From assembly GCA_035655235.1 (NCBI GenBank), contig DASRUX010000459.1, positions 1-9,117 of the forward strand: a stretch of DNA of 9,117 bases, read 5' to 3'. Positions 5,749 through 9,117 of this stretch are shown in pieces. Position numbers and translations under genes: made by a program. Numbering within the stretch: position 1 is the first letter of the stretch; each line of letters begins with the position of its first letter. The notes beneath the pieces were generated by a model. That model was not told the origin of the DNA. It was given only the letters and a program-made list of their open reading frames with translations, and made no database searches. This DNA comes from JAGTRP01 sp035655235 (GTDB lineage Bacteria; Pseudomonadota; Gammaproteobacteria; Burkholderiales; Rhodocyclaceae).

Positions 5749-5762
5749 GGCCGGCACTCAGG
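5744..5762. other. Hairpin containing both convergent stop codons
   Basis: CCTGAG-GCCGGCA-CTCAGG forms a perfect 6-bp stem with a 7-nt loop. The TGA of the Nudix gene (5746-5748) and the TGA of yacG (5760-5758, minus strand) lie in opposite arms and pair with each other. No T-tract follows in either direction, so intrinsic termination is uncertain; it may stabilise or stall convergent transcripts. Confidence 0.45.
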
Positions 5763-5961
5763 AACGGGGCTTGTCCTTGTCCGATCCCGGAGTCGGCTCC
5801 GACTCCGGATCGTTGCCCTCGGCGGGAATGCGATAGCTCTCGGAAGCCCAAGCCCCCAGGTCGATGAGTTTGCACCGCTCCGAACAGAACGGGCGCCAGG
5901 GATTGTCGGGGGACCAGACGGCGTCCTGGCCGCACTGGGGACAGCGAACCTTGCGGACCAT
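5758..5961 (-). CDS. yacG: DNA gyrase inhibitor YacG (zinc-binding)
   Basis: A 67-residue protein. The N-terminal half carries the YacG zinc knuckle C7-x2-C10-x15-C26-x3-C30 (CPQC … FCSERC). It is followed by the conserved KLIDLGAWASESYRIP (31-46) and an acidic, disordered tail rich in Asp, Glu, Ser and Pro. In E. coli YacG binds GyrB and inhibits supercoiling; that role is transferred from the family. The start ATG (5961-5959) shares its first base with the last base of the zapD stop (TGATG), fixing the start and implying translational coupling. It is the last gene of the minus-strand unit, with 9 bp between its stop and the Nudix stop. The order Nudix/yacG/zapD/coaE is the same as in E. coli. 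Confidence 0.93.
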   Translation of the reverse strand: MVRKVRCPQCGQDAVWSPDNPWRPFCSERCKLIDLGAWASESYRIPAEGNDPESEPTPGSDKDKPRS

Positions 5962-6719
5962 CAGAGATTGCAGAAGGTGAGGTCGAAGACCACCGGCTGC
6001 TCGTGAATCTTGGATTTCGGCTCGGCGGCAGGCGGATTGGTGAAACGGATGTTGAGGGCGTACTTGTTGGCGCTGACCTCGGGAATAGCGCCTTCGGAGG
6101 TGTTGATGGACACCCGTACCATCTGGGCCGTGCTGCCCCCCAAGTTGAGCTGGAACTGGCCGTTGTTGGCGGTATAGCTGCGGGCCGAGCCGCTGGAGCG
6201 CAACAGGCGCAGAACGATGGCCAGTGCATCCCGCAGGGGCAGCAGGGGCCGGGTCCAGCCGTTCAGGGCATCGCGCCTGGCATCCACGGTGCGATGCAGC
6301 CACCAATGGTAGGACGGCAGATCGAATTCGCAGACGCCCCCGGGGATGGCGGCCCGGCTCTTGATGCCCATGAGCCAGTCGTTTTCCCGCAGGTACTGGC
6401 CGATCTTGCCGGCCATGGCCAGCAGGGCGGCGGAAGCCTGCTCGATTTCGTAGAGGGCGCCGGACAGGGCCTCTTCGGAAATATCGGGATTGTTGCGGTA
6501 GCCCAGCAGGGTCTGACGCTGGCGCTCCAGTTCCTGGATGAGGTCCATCTTGAGGTCGGCGCGGCCAGCCACTTCCAGGATTTCGAACAGGGTCAACAGG
6601 GCCACATGATGTTCGAGAGTCCCTTCCTGTTTGGCGAAATGGAGGGTCTTGTCGAACAAGTCTTCCAGGCGCAGCAGCGTGCGAATGCGCTCGTTGAACG
6701 GATATTCGTAGGTAATCAC
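5961..6719 (-). CDS. zapD: Cell division protein ZapD
   Basis: A 252-residue cytoplasmic protein that binds the FtsZ C-terminus and bundles FtsZ filaments at the division ring (formerly YacF/DUF1342). The N-terminal helical domain opens with YEYPFNERIRTLLRLEDLF (4-22), aligned with FEHPLNEKMR in E. coli ZapD. The middle has GQYLREND (107-114) and the family signature IPGGVCEFDLPSYHWWL (125-141). The C-terminal beta-rich domain includes NKYALNIRF (218-226). Length matches the family (about 250). The start is GTG at 6719 with no clear ribosome binding site; it is chosen because the alignment begins there and no upstream in-frame start is plausible. It lies 60 bp after the coaE stop, and its stop overlaps the yacG ATG. 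Confidence 0.95.
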   Translation of the reverse strand: MITYEYPFNERIRTLLRLEDLFDKTLHFAKQEGTLEHHVALLTLFEILEVAGRADLKMDLIQELERQRQTLLGYRNNPDISEEALSGALYEIEQASAALLAMAGKIGQYLRENDWLMGIKSRAAIPGGVCEFDLPSYHWWLHRTVDARRDALNGWTRPLLPLRDALAIVLRLLRSSGSARSYTANNGQFQLNLGGSTAQMVRVSINTSEGAIPEVSANKYALNIRFTNPPAAEPKSKIHEQPVVFDLTFCNL

Positions 6720-6754
6720 GCTATTTGTGCGGCCCAGACCGGGAAAATGCTTGA

Positions 6755-6783
6755 ATTCTGAGCCATTTGCAGCAAAAGCTCAA
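6755..6783 (-). promoter_or_regulatory. Weak candidate promoter in the coaE-zapD gap
   Basis: On the minus strand TTGAGC (6783-6778), a 17-bp spacer and CAGAAT (6760-6755) form a four-of-six plus four-of-six sigma-70 match that would start near 6748, about 29 nt before the zapD GTG. The coaE-zapD gap is the only one of more than 6 bp in this operon, so an internal promoter is possible, but the match is weak. Confidence 0.25.
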
Positions 6784-7403
6784 CACTTAACTTTAGCTTT
6801 CCGACTAGAACTTTCGGCATAACGCTTGTGCAATTCCGCCACCTGGGGTTCGAGGGCTTCCATTCCGTCGTCGTTGTGGATCACGTCATCGGCCGCCGCA
6901 AGCCGTTCGACGCGGCTCGCCTGGGCCGCCATGATGGCCCTGACCTCGGCTTCCGGCAGGCTGCTCCGGGCCATCACCCGGGCCACCTGGGTGGCTTCGT
7001 CGCAGTCCACTACCAGTATCCGGTCGCAGCGCTCCCGGTAGGTTCCCGACTCCACCAATAATGGAACCGCCAGGATGACGTAGGGCGATGACGCCGCCCG
7101 GCAACGCTCGGCCGACTCCAGCCGGATCAGGGGATGGAGAAGGCTCTCCAGCCGGGCGCGGGCGGATGGATCGGCAAAGACCAGCTGGCGCATGGCGGGA
7201 CGGTCCAGCCCGCCGTCGGGCCGCACGATCCCGGTGCCGAAAGCCGCCGCCAACGCCGGCATGGCTGCCCCGGCCGGGCCGGTGAGTTCGTGGGCGATGG
7301 CGTCGGTATCCACCACCGCCACCCCGCGGGCGGCAAAGCGGTCGGCAACGGCGGTCTTGCCGCTGCCGATGCCGCCGGTCAGTCCCACGATGTAATCACT
7401 CAC
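6780..7403 (-). CDS. coaE: Dephospho-CoA kinase
   Basis: A 207-residue cytoplasmic kinase that phosphorylates the 3'-OH of dephospho-CoA, the last step of coenzyme A synthesis. It shows the P-loop GGIGSGKT (10-17), VDTDAIAHEL (31-40) with the conserved DxD-like pair, LLHPLIR (88-94), VPLLVES (113-119), and the lid and C-terminal part with RSSLPEAEVRAIMAAQ and ADDVIHNDDG (171-180). Length is typical of the family. The start is GTG at 7403; the P-loop lies only about ten residues in, as in other CoaE proteins, so no longer N-terminus is needed. The last ten residues are unusually Ser/Lys/Arg-rich (SSSRKAKVKC). It begins 6 bp after the SPOR gene stop and is probably translated by coupling, since no clear Shine-Dalgarno is present. 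The Nudix–yacG–zapD–coaE neighbourhood is conserved. Confidence 0.95.
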   Translation of the reverse strand: MSDYIVGLTGGIGSGKTAVADRFAARGVAVVDTDAIAHELTGPAGAAMPALAAAFGTGIVRPDGGLDRPAMRQLVFADPSARARLESLLHPLIRLESAERCRAASSPYVILAVPLLVESGTYRERCDRILVVDCDEATQVARVMARSSLPEAEVRAIMAAQASRVERLAAADDVIHNDDGMEALEPQVAELHKRYAESSSRKAKVKC

Positions 7404-7409
7404 GGCCGT

Positions 7410-8183
7410 TCACTTGCAGGTCTGGGAGGCGATCTCCGGCAGGGCGGCCTTGGCGGCAGCCACCAGGGCGGCCTGGCGGGCGGCCGGCCCGCGTGCTTCC
7501 ACCGCGTGCAGGGCATCTTTGGTGATGCGCTGGCCGACCTTGGCGCTGCGCACTCCCTTGGCCTTGAGGTTGGCCAACTGGTCGTTGGCGCCCTGTTCGT
7601 TGGAGAAGACCCCGAGGGAGATGGCGAAGCGGTTGGGCCCCGCGTCCTGGACGACGAAGAAGTCGCTCACCCCCATGCGTTTCAGCTCACCGGCCTTGCG
7701 TTCGGCGTCGGCCTTGGAAGGCAGAGGAGGGATGAAAACCCACCAACCGCCCCCCTCGACGGGGGTCGCCCGGCGCTCCGCCTTGAAATCGGTGAATTTC
7801 TCCTCCACCAGGCTCGCCAGGCGAGTGGCCTCGGGACCGGTCAGCTCGCTCCACACCACGCAGGACTGAGGCCCCGCCGGCGCCGCGGCTGCCATCGGTT
7901 TGTCGGCCGGAGCGGCAGCCTTGTCGGCCGGGGCTGCCGATTCGGCACCGACATCCTTCCCAGCCGCCTCGCCGCCCGCCTCATCGGTATCCTTGGCTGG
8001 CTCCGGCGCCTTCTTCGCCTCGCCTACCGGCGGCTCGCCCCGGCCGACGACCCGGATGCGTTCGGGGTTGAGCTGCTGCTCCATCCGGCCCGCATCCGGA
8101 TTGTCCGGCCGGCCGAAATAGCCCTCTGCGTAGGCAAAGAACAGGACGTTGGCCAGGACGAGGAGAAAGACCAGGGCTTTCAT
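7410..8183 (-). CDS. SPOR-domain protein (predicted septal peptidoglycan binder)
   Basis: A 257-residue single-pass membrane protein. Residues 3-18 are a hydrophobic anchor after Lys2, probably N-in/C-out. Residues 25-107 are a Pro/Ala/Glu/Lys-rich periplasmic linker with AAPADK repeats. Residues 147-218 form a SPOR (Sporulation-related repeat) domain, with WWVFIPPLPSKADAERKAGE, FFVV, NRFAISLGVFSNEQGANDQL and VRSAKVGQR in the usual β-α-β-β-α-β order. SPOR domains bind glycan strands lacking stem peptides at the septum. Cys108, just before the domain, and Cys256, next to last, could form a disulfide in the periplasm. Its ATG (8183-8181) overlaps the stop of the upstream trpB2-like gene in ATGA, and coaE follows after 6 bp. 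The exact partner is unknown, but a role in division or wall remodelling fits zapD downstream. Confidence 0.88.
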   Translation of the reverse strand: MKALVFLLVLANVLFFAYAEGYFGRPDNPDAGRMEQQLNPERIRVVGRGEPPVGEAKKAPEPAKDTDEAGGEAAGKDVGAESAAPADKAAAPADKPMAAAAPAGPQSCVVWSELTGPEATRLASLVEEKFTDFKAERRATPVEGGGWWVFIPPLPSKADAERKAGELKRMGVSDFFVVQDAGPNRFAISLGVFSNEQGANDQLANLKAKGVRSAKVGQRITKDALHAVEARGPAARQAALVAAAKAALPEIASQTCK

Positions 8184-9117
8184 TCGACTTTGGGCAGATG
8201 CTTCAGGGAGTCGGCGATCGCTTCGGCCGGGTACTCGTAGTCTTCCAGTTGGCCGGCGAAGAAGCGGTCATAGGAAGCCATGTCGAAGTGGCCGTGGCCG
8301 GTGAGGTTGAAGAGGATCACCTTGGATTCCCCGGTCACTTTGCACTTCAGCGCCTCGTCGATGGCGGCCCGGATGGCGTGGCAGGACTCGGGGGCAGGAA
8401 TGATGCCCTCGGCCCGGGCGAACTGGACGCCGGCCTGGAAGGTGGCCACCTGGGGCACCGCCACCGCCTCCACCTTGCCCTCGTTGAGCAATTGGGAAAC
8501 CAGGGGGCTGTCGCCGTGGTAGCGCAGGCCGCCGGCGTGGATGCCCGGGGGCATGAAGTCGTGGCCCAGGGTGTACATCTTCATCATCGGCGTGTAGCCG
8601 GAGGCGTCGCCGAAGTCGTAGGCGTAGGCGCCCTTGGTCAGGGTCGGGCAGGAGGTGGGCTCCACCGCCACGCAGCGCAGCTTCTCGGCCCGCTTTTCCC
8701 CGGCGGCCTGATCGGCCAGGAAAGGGAAGGCGATGCCGCCGAAGCTGGAACCGCCGCCGCAGGGGCCCAGCACCACGTCGGGGTAGAGGCCGATCTTGTC
8801 GAACTGCTTCTTGGCTTCCAGGCCGATGATGGTCTGGTGCAGGAGCACATGGTTGAGCACCGAGCCCAGGGTGTAGCAGGTGTCGGGGCTGGCAGCGGCT
8901 TCCTCGACAGCTTCGGAAATGGCGATGCCCAGCGACCCTTGGCTATTCGGGTCCTTGGCCAGGACAGACCGGCCGGCCTGGGTCAGGTCGGTGGGGCTGG
9001 CGAAGACCTCGGCCCCCCAGGTCTGCATCATGGAACGGCGGAAGGGCTTCTGCTGGTAGCTCACCTTGACCATGAATACCCGCACCGGCAGGCCGAACAT
9101 CTGGCCGGCGAAGGCGA
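8180..9117 (-). CDS. trpB2: TrpB2-type (TrpB-like) PLP-dependent enzyme, 5' end beyond window
   Basis: The C-terminal 311 or so residues of a PLP-dependent enzyme of the TrpB2 class (tryptophan-synthase-beta-like, usually about 450 residues). The N-terminal part, including the Schiff-base lysine, lies beyond the right edge. Visible class features are QQKPFRRSMMQTWGAEVFAS, NSQGSLGIAISEAVEEAA, LGSVLNHVLLHQTIIGLEAK, the phosphate-binding loop GPCGGGSSFGG, VEPTSCPTLTKG, YTLGHDFMPPGIHAGGLRYH, GIIPAPESCHAI and the C-terminal NLTGHGHFDM. The HAGGLRYHG and LGSVLNHVLLHQT blocks mark TrpB2 rather than canonical TrpB. Such enzymes join indole with serine, or act on related substrates, without a fixed TrpA partner. 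No trpA lies downstream; instead the stop overlaps the SPOR gene start by 4 bp, making this probably the head or an early gene of the coaE-zapD-yacG unit. Confidence 0.9.
   Translation of the reverse strand, partial: AFAGQMFGLPVRVFMVKVSYQQKPFRRSMMQTWGAEVFASPTDLTQAGRSVLAKDPNSQGSLGIAISEAVEEAAASPDTCYTLGSVLNHVLLHQTIIGLEAKKQFDKIGLYPDVVLGPCGGGSSFGGIAFPFLADQAAGEKRAEKLRCVAVEPTSCPTLTKGAYAYDFGDASGYTPMMKMYTLGHDFMPPGIHAGGLRYHGDSPLVSQLLNEGKVEAVAVPQVATFQAGVQFARAEGIIPAPESCHAIRAAIDEALKCKVTGESKVILFNLTGHGHFDMASYDRFFAGQLEDYEYPAEAIADSLKHLPKVE

Noticed and set aside
4618..5757. A 379-codon open frame on the minus strand, opposite the Nudix–ThiE gene
   Set aside because: No recognisable domain, Gly/His-rich antisense composition, and it covers a protein with an intact Nudix box on the other strand.
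4521..5867. A 448-codon open frame on the plus strand across the ATPase, Nudix and yacG genes
   Set aside because: It overlaps three well-supported genes in another frame, is extremely Arg/Pro/Gly-rich with no domain, and has no ribosome binding site; it is a high-GC shadow.
7134..8240. A 368-codon open frame on the plus strand, antisense to coaE and the SPOR gene
   Set aside because: Low-complexity Gly/His/Arg composition typical of the antisense of GC-rich coding DNA; the minus-strand genes have clear families.

Overview
The window looks like chromosomal, high-GC DNA from a betaproteobacterium, most likely of the Rhodocyclales (Azospira, Dechloromonas or Azoarcus type). I base this on the form of the rRNA leader, on ZapD, MltA and Nudix–ThiE proteins of betaproteobacterial style, and on the order Nudix gene → / ← yacG ← zapD ← coaE, which matches mutT–yacG–zapD–coaE in E. 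coli. The genus is inference. I see no mobile element, CRISPR array, tRNA, phage gene or recognisable defence cassette; the genes are mostly housekeeping.

Layout. (1) Positions 1-258 on the minus strand are the front of an rRNA operon. They hold a strong growth-rate-type promoter with an A-rich upstream element, then a leader with boxA; the 16S gene should begin just beyond the left edge. (2) 335-1195 (+) encodes a 286-residue protein of unknown function with an N-terminal DUF3553/Tudor-like domain, divergent from the rRNA promoter. (3) 1271-2473 (-) is an ammonium transporter gene (amtB) with an intrinsic terminator at its 3' end. Upstream lies a sigma-54 promoter with three NtrC-like palindromes, two of them inside an imperfect 42-bp tandem duplication. 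(4) 2628-3866 (-) is mltA, a lipoprotein lytic transglycosylase. (5) 3911-5748 (+) is a two-gene, translationally coupled unit: a DUF815-type AAA ATPase and a Nudix hydrolase fused to a ThiE-like domain. (6) 5758-9117 (-) is a tightly packed unit read trpB2-like → SPOR protein → coaE → zapD → yacG, with overlaps or very short gaps at most junctions. The trpB2-like gene runs off the right edge.

How the genes fit together. The minus-strand unit on the right couples an amino-acid PLP enzyme, a septal peptidoglycan-binding (SPOR) protein, the last step of CoA synthesis, the FtsZ-bundling factor ZapD and the small zinc protein YacG. MltA adds cell-wall turnover. The amtB promoter gives the clearest regulatory logic: nitrogen limitation acting through NtrC and RpoN. 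The points most worth a second look are that promoter's architecture, the unknown DUF3553 protein, the apparently inactivated ThiE half of the Nudix fusion, and the cysteine-proline linker in MltA. I did not find a convincing new multi-gene system.
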